DNA of 64,000 bases from JAWXBR01 sp034440235 (GTDB lineage Bacteria; Bacteroidota; Ignavibacteria; Kapaibacteriales; Kapaibacteriaceae): assembly GCA_034440235.1 (NCBI GenBank), contig JAWXBR010000011.1:62001-126000 (forward strand), read 5' to 3'. The position numbers and the translations under genes are program-made. Below, one piece after another: positions 9,094 to 17,656 of this stretch. Below the pieces are notes generated by a model, which had not been told where the DNA came from, did not search any database, and saw nothing but the letters and a program-made list of their open reading frames with translations. Numbering within the stretch: the stretch's first letter is position 1; each line of letters starts with the position of its first letter.

Positions 9094-11319
9094 ATGCGGC
9101 TATACATGCAGAATCGTTGCGTTGCCTTTTCGATAACACGTGGTGTTGTCCTTTCGATAACTCGTTATGTTGTCTTGTTTATAACCATAGTTATGATGGC
9201 GACCGTGTCATGGGCACAGTCTAGTCGTCTGAATGAGTCGACAGGGCAGCGAGAAGAACTTCGTTTTTTGGTCGGTGGGTACGGAGCGTTGAGCATTAAC
9301 CTGCACTCAGCCCCCTTCGGCGCCTTACCGGGCATACCATCATGCTGTCCGGAGTTTAAAGACGCAAGCTCACTTAGCCCTTCGTTTGGTGCTCTTCTCG
9401 AAGTCCCATTAATGTCGAGTCTTCGCGGTCAGATTAGACTTGGATACACGTCAATCGGTGGCAACCTGACCATTGGAGAGGTGATTGGAAATGAGCCTGT
9501 GCTGGATGATGGGCCAGCTCCTACACAAGCACGAAGGGATGTAACCGTCGAGCACTTTCTCGGTGCACCACTTCCGATGATTGCGTTAGAGCCTACAGTT
9601 GGATGGCGTGCACTAGATGTAATCTGGCTGAATTTCGGAGTTCGCGCTGGATACCTGATAGGCAAGAACATGGAGCAGAAAGAAACACTGCTTCTGCCAG
9701 AGGGATACACGTTTATCGATGGGACTGCGGTTCGTAACGAGTATGCCGGACCCATACCAGAGGCGAATGCACTGCAGCTACACGCAGTATTTGCTTTAGG
9801 CTACGAGCTTACAACACGAAGCAATCTTTCAATCGTTCCTGAAGTCAGGTACTATCTTCCGCTGACAGCAGTTTCAAGTGTAGACTGGCGCGTTCAGTCG
9901 TTTCAGATTGGTGTTTCTGTGCGTTACGGTGTGTACACACCCATCGACCCTGTCATCATCCGCGACACGGTGTACAAACGCGATACGGTTGTTGCGCAGA
10001 CACCAGGTATTCAACAGGACCGAATTACGCTCAAATCGTCGTCGACAGACGAGAGTACCAGACGTGAAGGCGATGTTGAATATCAAACAACGACAATTAC
10101 CGAAGAGTATCTGCGCGAGACACCAAAACCATTTGTGGCAACAGTAAAAGTGGTTGCACTAGCGCGTGACAAGAACGGGATACTGCAGCCACTCGACTCA
10201 ATTAGAATTGAAGAGCTCGACGTAATAGAGAGTTATCCGCTGTTACCACAAATTTTCTTTGCAGAAGGAAGTGCTGAGCTAACAGGCACAACGCAAGCTC
10301 GGTTGCAAGGCAACGAAGCGAACACGTTTAAAATCGCAGACTTAACGCGTGACCAGTTAGATGTGTATCGCAATCTTCTGAACACAGTTGGCGATCGCAT
10401 GCGCAAGAATCCGGCCACAGAGCTCAATATTGTTGGCTGCACAAATAACAGTGGAATAGAACAAAGCAACAAAGAGTTGTCGAAGGCTCGTGCAGAAGCT
10501 GTTAAGCAGTATCTCGTGACGAATTTTGGCATCGCAGCATCACGCTTGAATGTCAGCACACGTCAACTTCCATCAAGTCCAGCCAATCCTACAACTGCCG
10601 ATGGCAAGCAGGAAAATCAACGTGTTGAACTTTCAAGTAATGACCTCGCGCTGTTTGAACCTGTTGAGTTTCGTGATCGCGATCTGAAGGTCACTCCAGC
10701 CGAAGTAATATTGCGTTCAACGGTTACAAATGGCGATGACGTTTCGGCGCACTCTGCCTCTGTCGCACAGCGGACAAATGAAATGCTGAGTGTCGATGGT
10801 TCAGGACTCCCAACAGATATTTCATGGCGCACAGATAACGACGCCTCTAGACCACGCCTCGACGCATCAGTAGTAGCAAAGGTTAGTGTCCGTAACGCAC
10901 AAGGCCTCAGCTCCGAGGGCAGTGTAACAATGCCTGTCGACTACGCCACGCTAAAGCTCATCAAATCACGTCAGGAAGAAGGCAAACTCATCGAGCGCTA
11001 TTCTCTTATCGTATTCGAATACAACAGCGCCCAGCTCAATGCATCGAATCAGCGGCTGATGAATAAAATCAAGGAGCGTATTCAGCCCGATTCACGTGTT
11101 ACGATCACAGGCTACGCAGACCGTCAGGGTATGTCAGACTATAATCGCGAATTGGCCCGTCGCCGATGCGTAGAGGCACAACGTGTTCTCGGCCTCAAAG
11201 ACAGTCAGGTGACGCTCGAACCTATCGGAAGCGATCGTCTCATCTTCAATAACGACCTTCCCGAGGGACGCTCCTACTCACGTACTGTGCAGATTGAGAT
11301 CCAGACGCCGATCCGCTAA
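9094..11319 (+). CDS. Outer-membrane protein with beta-barrel and two OmpA-like domains
   Basis: After a signal peptide ending ATVSWAQ come an N-terminal beta-barrel-like region (about 40-290) and two OmpA/MotB-like domains, at about 385-500 and about 630-742. OmpA domains bind peptidoglycan through an Asp and an Arg 15 residues apart. In the second domain both are present (Asp of GYADRQG, Arg of LARRRC). In the first the Asp is replaced by Asn at about residue 451 (GCTNNSG), so it probably does not bind in the usual way. The ATG at 9094, six bases after the upstream stop, was chosen; a TTG at 9085 and an ATG at 9106 are alternatives. The hydrophobic part of the signal peptide is made of three 24-bp repeats. 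A paralogue lies at 46318-48357. Confidence 0.85.
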   Translation: MRLYMQNRCVAFSITRGVVLSITRYVVLFITIVMMATVSWAQSSRLNESTGQREELRFLVGGYGALSINLHSAPFGALPGIPSCCPEFKDASSLSPSFGALLEVPLMSSLRGQIRLGYTSIGGNLTIGEVIGNEPVLDDGPAPTQARRDVTVEHFLGAPLPMIALEPTVGWRALDVIWLNFGVRAGYLIGKNMEQKETLLLPEGYTFIDGTAVRNEYAGPIPEANALQLHAVFALGYELTTRSNLSIVPEVRYYLPLTAVSSVDWRVQSFQIGVSVRYGVYTPIDPVIIRDTVYKRDTVVAQTPGIQQDRITLKSSSTDESTRREGDVEYQTTTITEEYLRETPKPFVATVKVVALARDKNGILQPLDSIRIEELDVIESYPLLPQIFFAEGSAELTGTTQARLQGNEANTFKIADLTRDQLDVYRNLLNTVGDRMRKNPATELNIVGCTNNSGIEQSNKELSKARAEAVKQYLVTNFGIAASRLNVSTRQLPSSPANPTTADGKQENQRVELSSNDLALFEPVEFRDRDLKVTPAEVILRSTVTNGDDVSAHSASVAQRTNEMLSVDGSGLPTDISWRTDNDASRPRLDASVVAKVSVRNAQGLSSEGSVTMPVDYATLKLIKSRQEEGKLIERYSLIVFEYNSAQLNASNQRLMNKIKERIQPDSRVTITGYADRQGMSDYNRELARRRCVEAQRVLGLKDSQVTLEPIGSDRLIFNNDLPEGRSYSRTVQIEIQTPIR
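9121..9192 (+). repeat. Three 24-bp tandem repeats inside the signal peptide of the OmpA gene
   Basis: Units 9121-9144, 9145-9168 and 9169-9192 encode VAFSITRG, VVLSITRY and VVLFITIV. The unit length is a multiple of three and the repeats form most of the hydrophobic core, with charged residues in the first two units. Confidence 0.8.
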
Positions 11320-12749
11320 AAACGCCTAATTCTGAGAGGCTTCTTTTTTGAGCGTGTAGATCGTATTGCTTGCTCAGACTCAGATGCAATTGGGAAGTGC
11401 TTGCGCAAGGTTTCTATTAGTAAGGGCAAGAGTCCCGTTCCATCACCAACATTGGTTTCACCGATGTTGCTTGCATTGGCTAGGCTCGCACCGATGTTGC
11501 TTGCATTGGCTAGGCTCGCACCGATGTTGCTTGCATTGGCTAGACTCGCACCGATGTGTGCGTTTGGGTTTTGCAGCACCTTCAGGAACTCGCGTTCTGC
11601 ACCTGTGAACCGACGTCTGCGCTGTTCAGTTCGAAGAGCACTTCGCACTAGATGAGCGACAATCTTATGGTTACCAGATAAGACATTCAGCATGACGGAC
11701 AACAACGTTGCTTGCGACGTCCATGCTTCGTGCGCCTGACTCAGTTCACTGTCTCCCAAAACGTGACTTACCATTCGTGAAGCTGCATCCATTTCACCGT
11801 GCGTAACAGCAGCAATAGCATTACGCATAAATGTTGCGACTCTATGACGCGGCAGATGTGTGTGGTGACGAGCAGGCGGCAGCGATAGGCCAGCCAAGCG
11901 ACTTGTGACACCAAGTAATGCTGCTTCGTCAGCAAGGTCAATCAATGCATTGTTGACGTCAGCTCTGTACGCTGCAAGCTTGTCGGAATGTTCGGCGAGG
12001 AGAACAGAAAGCGTGTGGGCTCTAGTAACAAACACATCGGCATCTCGTTCGCAAGCCGCACGCAACAACCCTGCATGAAGCCGACGTAGTGTTCCTAGCG
12101 ACGAATGCTCTGAGTGCTCGTGATGTGTTGAACTCTCAGAGTGTTCGTGATGTGCTGCATTGGTAAGGGGCTCGAGAAGGGGCTCGAAGCGTTCGCACGA
12201 TGACGCTCGCTGTGTCCATACATCGAGCTCACGTGCGGCGTCGTGATGATGACGCGCAAGCTCCAATGCAAAACGTTCGTCTTCGATTAGAGTGTTGAGT
12301 AGTCTAGACGTGAGAGGCATTGTACGACGTTGTACTGCACAGAGATCGAGCAAAGCGGACGGCAACTCATTCGAAAGAGCAGATGAACGAGCACGGCGTA
12401 TGCGGCGCTCGGCTGTAGAGTAACATCCGCGCGCCGCAAGAAATTCTATAGCATCTGCCTCTCGCTGTAGCCTCACAACGACGTCGTCTTGAGGTTGCAG
12501 TCGGTCTACGCAGGCAACAAGTTCTTCGAGCAATGCATAACGAAGCTCAGTGAGATTATTCTCTGCGAGTGTTCCCTTGAATGCGCCTCGAACAACATTT
12601 GCGTCGTATACCTTGAGTCGATCGAGCGTCGTGAAAAGGCGCAGGTACTGGGGATTCTTTACATGACGTCGCGCATGCATCGTAAACGCTCGCTTCTCAG
12701 AAGCGGTTAGTGAATGTACGAGGTGATGTAGTTCGTCAGCGATCTGCAT
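11316..12749 (-). CDS. Helical protein of unknown function with an 'SxxEKRAF' N-terminus
   Basis: Protein of 477 residues, predicted mostly alpha-helical and rich in Arg, Ala and Leu, with no signal peptide or membrane segment. The N-terminus (LHHLVHSLTASEKRAF) resembles a family of uncharacterised Bacteroidota proteins that begin with an 'SLS..EKR.F' motif; TPR-like packing is possible. Two tandem repeats lie inside it: a His-rich pair (HHEHSE twice, about residues 199-214) and three copies of ASLANASNIG (about 400-429). Both keep the frame and fall in probable linkers. Its stop overlaps the stop of the convergent OmpA gene. No function is proposed. Confidence 0.75.
   Translation of the reverse strand: MQIADELHHLVHSLTASEKRAFTMHARRHVKNPQYLRLFTTLDRLKVYDANVVRGAFKGTLAENNLTELRYALLEELVACVDRLQPQDDVVVRLQREADAIEFLAARGCYSTAERRIRRARSSALSNELPSALLDLCAVQRRTMPLTSRLLNTLIEDERFALELARHHHDAARELDVWTQRASSCERFEPLLEPLTNAAHHEHSESSTHHEHSEHSSLGTLRRLHAGLLRAACERDADVFVTRAHTLSVLLAEHSDKLAAYRADVNNALIDLADEAALLGVTSRLAGLSLPPARHHTHLPRHRVATFMRNAIAAVTHGEMDAASRMVSHVLGDSELSQAHEAWTSQATLLSVMLNVLSGNHKIVAHLVRSALRTEQRRRRFTGAEREFLKVLQNPNAHIGASLANASNIGASLANASNIGASLANASNIGETNVGDGTGLLPLLIETLRKHFPIASESEQAIRSTRSKKKPLRIRRF
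11324..11349 (+). terminator. Weak hairpin with T-run after the OmpA gene
   Basis: GCCT and AGGC around nine bases, followed directly by TTCTTTTTT. The 4-bp stem is short, so this is only a candidate terminator for the plus-strand gene ending at 11319. It lies inside the 3' end of the convergent gene. Confidence 0.35.
11461..11557 (-). repeat. Three 30-bp tandem repeats inside a coding region
   Basis: Units 11461-11490, 11491-11520 and 11521-11550 are identical except for one base in the third; 11551-11557 starts a fourth. Read on the minus strand they encode ASLANASNIG three times. The near identity suggests recent expansion. Confidence 0.9.
12111..12154 (-). repeat. 27-bp imperfect duplication encoding a His-rich pair
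   Basis: TGAGTGCTCGTGATGTG at 12111-12127 is repeated with two changes at 12138-12154, a period of 27 bp. The minus strand encodes HHEHSE twice with a Ser/Thr spacer. Confidence 0.65.
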
Positions 12750-12813
12750 AGCTAAAACAACAACGCGAATACATTTTTGTTACCGAGGCTCGCTGCTCTT
12801 GGTATTTTGCGAC

Positions 12814-14580
12814 ATGAACCATCTACTACGAGTAACCGCACTCCTACTGCTTCTATGCGTTGGATGCAAGAAGGAAGGTCGTCCAGAAGGCAGCCTACGT
12901 CCGGCCCAAGGCGGAAAGTATTACGGAGGCATCTTTCGAGTAAACGAAACCGGTGAACTCAGCTCGCTTGATCCTGTCCGCATCAATGATGTTACCAGTG
13001 CACATATCGCACAGAACATCTATGACAATCTGTTGCAGTTCGACGAGCATCTTAGACTGCAGCCCGATCTGGCGCATCGATGGGAAGTTTCGGCGGACGG
13101 ACTCGAGTACACCTATCATCTTCGGAACGATGTGTGGTTCCACGACAATCCGTGTTTCCCCGATGGCAAGGGTCGCAAGTTCACAGCACATGATGTGAAG
13201 TACTCGTTCACGCGTAATTGCGATGCACGTGCGAAGACGAAATCGTACGACTATTTCCGTGGCAAAGTCCAAGGTGTAGATGATTTCTATGAGGCATCGC
13301 GCAAGGTTGATGAAGAAAATCCAATGAAGGTGAAAGAGGTAACCGGCTTTATTGTAGAAAACGATACGACATTCAAAGTCAGATTAACAGCCCCCTTTGC
13401 CCCTTTTGAAAATTATGTTGGCTTAACGGCAATGGGCATTCATTGTCGCGAAGCGGTTGAGAAGTATGGCGAGGACTACGGACAGAATCCGGTGGGGACG
13501 GGTCCGTTCTCTTTTGTGCGCTGGCAGCCCGATCGAGATCTCACGCTTACTCGTAATTCGCGTTACTGGAAGTTCGATGAGGTCGGTAACAGACTGCCAT
13601 TACTTGATGGCATCCGGTTTTCATTTCTCAAAGATGACAAACTTCAGTTGCTTGAGTTTGCAGCGGGTAACCTCGAAGAATCGTATCGCATTGCGAATGA
13701 GTTTTTTGGTGACATCGTAGACGAGAATAAGAATCCGAAGGGAGTTTGGGCTAAGTACACACTGTTACACGTGCCCGCCATATCGACGCAGTTCTATGGA
13801 TTTCTCACAACGAGTAAAGAGTTCAACGACAAGCGTGTACGCCAAGCGTTCAACTATGCAGTTGATCGCAAACGCATTATCAAGTATGTGTTGCGTGGCC
13901 AAGCGTATGGTCCGGCCGAACACGGCCTAGTACCGCCGTCCATGCCCGAATACCCAACGTCAACAGTCAAGGGATACTCGTTCGATCCGTTGCTGGCAAA
14001 ACGCCTGTTGGCGGAAGCAGGGTTTCCGAATGGCAAAGGGTTTCCGACAGTGACGTTGCAATTGAATTCGGGTGGGGGACGCAATGTCTCTGTCGCCGAA
14101 GCAGTACAGAACATGCTTATGGAGCACCTGAACGTGAAGGTTGAACTGCTCCAGGTCGAGTTTGCACAACATCTCGAGGCAATCGATCATGGGCGAACTC
14201 CATTCTATAGGCTCGGTTGGGTTGGCGACTACCCAGATCCAGAAACCTTTCTAAATCTATACAATGGCAAACTGGTGCCTAAGGACGGCGGTATAAGTCC
14301 GATCAACGCTGTACGCTACGTCAACCCGCGTTACGACGCAATGCTTCAGCGTGCTCTTGCTGAAACCGATCACACAAAGAGAATGAACCTCTATCGTGAT
14401 GCCGAGCAGATAGCCATCTCTGATGCGCCAATGTTGTTGCTGTTCAATGACGAAGACTACCGGTTCGTACAGCCTTATGTCCGCGACTACCGCAACAACT
14501 CCATGGACCAGCGTCCGTACCGCTATATCTGGTTCGACCCCGCGGCTATACCTGCATTAAAAAAGGGACAACAGCTTTAG
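12814..14580 (+). CDS. Oligopeptide ABC transporter substrate-binding lipoprotein (SBP_bac_5)
   Basis: Periplasmic solute-binding protein of the OppA/DppA family, about 588 residues. The N-terminus MNHLLRVTALLLLLCVGC is a lipoprotein signal peptide whose lipobox ends in Cys; the ATG at 12814 fits this, while the in-frame TTG at 12799 does not. Family marks are IFRVNETGELSSLDPVRIND, LAHRWEVSADGLEYTYHLR, the FTAHDVKYSF motif, and RVRQAFNYAVDRKRI. No permease or ATPase gene is next to it, so the transporter partners must be elsewhere. The stop codon lies in the loop of a strong terminator. The family is certain; the peptide ligand is inferred. Confidence 0.92.
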   Translation: MNHLLRVTALLLLLCVGCKKEGRPEGSLRPAQGGKYYGGIFRVNETGELSSLDPVRINDVTSAHIAQNIYDNLLQFDEHLRLQPDLAHRWEVSADGLEYTYHLRNDVWFHDNPCFPDGKGRKFTAHDVKYSFTRNCDARAKTKSYDYFRGKVQGVDDFYEASRKVDEENPMKVKEVTGFIVENDTTFKVRLTAPFAPFENYVGLTAMGIHCREAVEKYGEDYGQNPVGTGPFSFVRWQPDRDLTLTRNSRYWKFDEVGNRLPLLDGIRFSFLKDDKLQLLEFAAGNLEESYRIANEFFGDIVDENKNPKGVWAKYTLLHVPAISTQFYGFLTTSKEFNDKRVRQAFNYAVDRKRIIKYVLRGQAYGPAEHGLVPPSMPEYPTSTVKGYSFDPLLAKRLLAEAGFPNGKGFPTVTLQLNSGGGRNVSVAEAVQNMLMEHLNVKVELLQVEFAQHLEAIDHGRTPFYRLGWVGDYPDPETFLNLYNGKLVPKDGGISPINAVRYVNPRYDAMLQRALAETDHTKRMNLYRDAEQIAISDAPMLLLFNDEDYRFVQPYVRDYRNNSMDQRPYRYIWFDPAAIPALKKGQQL

Positions 14581-14595
14581 GCCGTTGTCCCTTTT
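14561..14595. terminator. Strong bidirectional intrinsic terminator
   Basis: Perfect 12-bp stem AAAAGGGACAAC / GTTGTCCCTTTT (14561-14572 and 14584-14595) with an 11-nt loop that contains the stop codon of the substrate-binding protein gene. A-run on one side and T-run on the other let it serve both this gene and the convergent T9SS cargo gene at 14612. Confidence 0.9.
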
Positions 14596-14611
14596 GATTG
14601 AGTCTCTTATG

Positions 14612-15358
14612 TTAGCGTACGACCTGTAGACGTGTAACCATTACACCTGAGGAATGCAGCATTCGCACCATGTACGTACCGTTTGCAAGTGCATCGAGTT
14701 GTGCCGGCACAATCATTTGTCCCTGAGGCATGCCAGTTGCGAGCGTCGCAACAACATTGCCGTTAAGATCAATGATATCTAGTGACGACGATGGATCGTA
14801 GGAAGGAACGTCTATCAAGACTTCCGCAACATCCATCGCTGGATTTGGCGCAACAGCTACGTAAGCAGCAACGTTCGGTGAAGTTTCACCTGCGATTGCT
14901 GAACCTTCTGAAGGAATATTGTCTTTTACGCGCACAGAATTCGTTTCACCGCCACCAGAGCAGTTTACCCATACGCAATAATAGATGCTACACTTCACAA
15001 CCTTGCCCGTTGGCAATACGTCGTAAACGTCAATCGTAAAGCAAACTGGGTCCCACCACAAATCCCACCAATCCTTCGCGCCACTTACGCTCTGCTTCGG
15101 ATTTTTGAACGGGTAGGTGTGGGTAGTGCCTTGCTGACCAGATTCGTAAATGCGAATGAAGTTTGTGCCAGGTTTTACGTAGTCAAACTTGAAATTCACA
15201 CGGTACTTTTCACGGCCCTGAGCGTCTTGACCGAGGCACTCAACGTCGTACGTCCCGACGTTAATACACGTTGGCACGCCGCCAGGCGCTGCTTGCACCG
15301 AAGGTACTGTATAGGCAACGAATCCACAGACCAAGAGCAGAGTTATAAAATGTTTCAT
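14612..15358 (-). CDS. Secreted Cys-rich T9SS cargo protein, paralogue 1
   Basis: Protein of 248 residues starting at the ATG at 15358 (MKHFITLLLVCGF), preceded by GAGGACAG as ribosome binding site. The signal peptide ends near PSVQAAPG. The mature part has a domain with paired Cys and the motifs GTNFIRIY, THTYPF and CFTIDVYDVLPTGKVVKC, shared with the next two genes. The C-terminus (APNPAMDVAEVLIDVP...NGTYMVRML) is a type A T9SS sorting domain. No known family is recognised for the N-terminal domain. It is followed by a strong terminator and preceded by two related genes on the same strand, so local gene duplication is likely. Confidence 0.85.
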   Translation of the reverse strand: MKHFITLLLVCGFVAYTVPSVQAAPGGVPTCINVGTYDVECLGQDAQGREKYRVNFKFDYVKPGTNFIRIYESGQQGTTHTYPFKNPKQSVSGAKDWWDLWWDPVCFTIDVYDVLPTGKVVKCSIYYCVWVNCSGGGETNSVRVKDNIPSEGSAIAGETSPNVAAYVAVAPNPAMDVAEVLIDVPSYDPSSSLDIIDLNGNVVATLATGMPQGQMIVPAQLDALANGTYMVRMLHSSGVMVTRLQVVR

Positions 15359-15412
15359 GACTGTCCTCAAAATTGAAAGAAATTAGACGAATCGAGTTAG
15401 AGTTCGTAAGGA

Positions 15413-16090
15413 TTATCGAACGATTTGAAGTTGCTGAACGACCATGCCGTCTACGTGGAGCATGCGTACCATGTATACTCCGTTAGAAAGGTTCGGAAGA
15501 TCTGCTGGAATAACGGTCGTGCCTGCAGCCATACCAGTAGCAAGTGTTGCAACCATATTGCCCGTCATGTCAACGAGTTCAATCGCTGAATTAGGGTCAT
15601 ACGATGGCACAGCAACCGAGATGTTCACAACGTCCATTGCCGGATTCGGGGCAAGGGTTAAGGAAGGGGTCGTTGGCATTTCACCTGCCACAACGTCTTT
15701 TGCAAACTCGAAACCACAGAACACAGGAACGCAGACTTCCGACGAACACTTCACAACCTTGCCGTTTGGCAGTACGTCGTAGACATCAATGGTAAAGCAC
15801 TGTGGACCAAAGCCGCCGCTAGAAGAAACAGTCTGCGAAGAAGTCTTAAACGGATAGGTAAATGTTGAACCCTGACTTCGACCCTGGTAGATTCGAATAA
15901 AGTTTGTGCCTGCCTTAACAGCACTGAATTTAAAGTTGACTGCAAATCCACCGTTATAGTAGCAGTCAACGGTGGTAGTCACCTCATTAGCCGTTATACA
16001 ATCGTTAGGTGCTTGACTCCAAGCCGAGGCCTGAACCGAACAGCATAGGCCAATAATTGCGACCGCCAAAAGATTAACGACAAATTTCAT
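15413..16090 (-). CDS. Secreted Cys-rich T9SS cargo protein, paralogue 2
   Basis: Protein of 225 residues with signal peptide MKFVVNLLAVAIIGLCCSV...ASA. The mature domain repeats the family motifs AGTNFIRIYQGRSQGSTFTY and CFTIDVYDVLPNGKVVKC, followed by SSEVCVPVFCG. The tail APNPAMDVVNISVAVPSYDP...NGVYMVRMLHVDG is a T9SS type A domain almost identical in plan to that of the gene at 14612. It is the shortest of the three paralogues. The start ATG at 16090 is clear. A structural or adhesive surface role is possible but not shown. Confidence 0.85.
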   Translation of the reverse strand: MKFVVNLLAVAIIGLCCSVQASAWSQAPNDCITANEVTTTVDCYYNGGFAVNFKFSAVKAGTNFIRIYQGRSQGSTFTYPFKTSSQTVSSSGGFGPQCFTIDVYDVLPNGKVVKCSSEVCVPVFCGFEFAKDVVAGEMPTTPSLTLAPNPAMDVVNISVAVPSYDPNSAIELVDMTGNMVATLATGMAAGTTVIPADLPNLSNGVYMVRMLHVDGMVVQQLQIVR

Positions 16091-16150
16091 AAACGATGCC
16101 TTTCTGAGACGTGAGAGAGAGGTTTGAATGGTGCGAACATAAACAAAAAG

Positions 16151-16171
16151 GGTGACCGATTAAGTCACCCC
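16151..16171 (-). terminator. Intrinsic terminator after the third Cys-rich gene
   Basis: GGGTGAC (16151-16157) and GTCACCC (16165-16171) pair around CGATTAA. On the minus strand the stem is followed by TTTTTG, fitting termination of the gene ending at 16239. A C then TTTT follows on the plus strand as well. Confidence 0.8.
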
Positions 16172-16194
16172 TTTTACGTAATCCACAGGCTGTG

Positions 16195-16253
16195 TTTTTG
16201 AGCCTAGCACACGGTGTGTTAAGGCCACGTTTTTGAGCCTAGCGCACGATGCG
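16195..16253. repeat. Partial duplication of a gene's 3' end, 35-bp period
   Basis: GTTTTTGAGCCTAGC with following CACG is present at 16195 and again at 16230. The second copy includes the stop and last codons of the gene at 16239-17447; the first lies just beyond it. This looks like a tandem duplication of the gene end. Confidence 0.6.
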
Positions 16254-17447
16254 TATCGGCTCGCTTATCAGGCCACCCGTATGGCGAAGGCGCAACATGT
16301 ATGTGCCAGAGGCCATTCCGTGAAGGTTTGCGTTAACGGTCGTCTGACCGGCCTTGAGTCCTGAAGCAATTGTCGCAACAACCTGCCCGTTTAGATCGAC
16401 GATGTCAACCGATGCATTGGCATCGTCGTATGGCATCGAGAGAATAACGTCAGTTTCGTCTGTTGCAGGATTCGGCACCGAAACAACACTTGCAGCGGTT
16501 AGAATTACTGCTTCGTTGAGCGTGTTTGTATTGTCCGTACTGCCCGCGTTTCCTAGGTTGATACCTTGGTTCGGACCACCAGTACGGCACTTGCGGATGA
16601 TGCGATAGCAGATGACGGTATCACAGCGCAGCTCTGGACAAATCAGTACTGTGTATTTCACGCAGAACTTGATTGTATCAGTACATTCTATAACACGACT
16701 CGATGTGCTGACCGTCGGACATGCTGGAGGAAGATTGATAAGGATTTCGAATCCACGCTTTGGATTAAAACGAACACATGGATCGAATTTCCAGAGAGCA
16801 ATATTGCCTTCGATGTGAGGTCCGTCTACACCCTTAATAGCAGCACGAGAGATTTCTGTACGAATCGGTTGCCATGCAGACCTTTCGGTGTTTGAACAAA
16901 CGCGACGATGACTTGCATCGACAACTTCCATTTGAACTGCACCAACACCGAACGGAGAAAATCCTAGTGCGCCCGAGAGTATGATGTCTTCACCATTTGA
17001 AGCGAGGTGCGGACGTGCTTCGATAGACTTGCGCACGTCACTGCATTTTGGAGCACAACGTGGCAATTCAATACATTTTTCAACGCGACAAAGTTTGCGT
17101 CTTCCGTCTTCTGTCATGTTATAAACTGTAAATGTAAAGCAAGCCTTGAGTGAGTTGCCTACATGTACATAACGAAACACTTGTTCTTCATTTTCGAGTG
17201 GAAGTTTGTAGGTGGTCGTTCCTACATGTCCAGTTTCCGACGATATATAGAGTACATCGCCTTCTTTGTTAATGTCTGTTGCATGAAACTTGATGACATA
17301 CCGAGGTCTGCCATCAGCGTTAAAACCCGCACACTCCGCAGTAATCGAGCGGAGACTGATGCAAGGCTGGTCTTCTTGTGCTTTGACTGCCGCCGACATC
17401 GCGACGGCAAGACTACACAGTAACAGGGTTTTCACAACACGATTCAT
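16239..17447 (-). CDS. Secreted Cys-rich T9SS cargo protein, paralogue 3 (long form)
   Basis: Protein of 402 residues with signal peptide LLLCSLAVAMSAAVKAQ. The first part of the mature protein matches the plan of the two downstream paralogues (PCISLRSITAEC, GTTTYKLP, ACFTFTVYNM, CRVEKCIELPRC) but is more diverged. An additional Cys-containing region (about 140-310) is unique to this gene. The tail VPNPATDETDVILSMPYDD...SGTYMLRLRHTGG is a T9SS type A domain. Upstream, 17448-17656 contains no further gene and should hold the promoter. The three genes form a small family for which I recognise no described domain. Confidence 0.82.
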   Translation of the reverse strand: MNRVVKTLLLCSLAVAMSAAVKAQEDQPCISLRSITAECAGFNADGRPRYVIKFHATDINKEGDVLYISSETGHVGTTTYKLPLENEEQVFRYVHVGNSLKACFTFTVYNMTEDGRRKLCRVEKCIELPRCAPKCSDVRKSIEARPHLASNGEDIILSGALGFSPFGVGAVQMEVVDASHRRVCSNTERSAWQPIRTEISRAAIKGVDGPHIEGNIALWKFDPCVRFNPKRGFEILINLPPACPTVSTSSRVIECTDTIKFCVKYTVLICPELRCDTVICYRIIRKCRTGGPNQGINLGNAGSTDNTNTLNEAVILTAASVVSVPNPATDETDVILSMPYDDANASVDIVDLNGQVVATIASGLKAGQTTVNANLHGMASGTYMLRLRHTGGLISEPIRIVR

Positions 17448-17656
17448 GAGCGTCGTCCTTACGAAAAGAGGAAAAAAGGTCCGTTGTGCCCGGCCATGGA
17501 GTGTGTGTGCGTTGAGGTCGGCCGATTCAACGTGGCGAAGAATCCACGCTGTGCAGAAAGCGTTACAGCTTCTCTACGAATTCAACATTAAGATTCGTCA
17601 ACATCAACACCGATCGTCTAAAATGAGACTTAGTGTCACCAGAAATTTGGTGTCGA

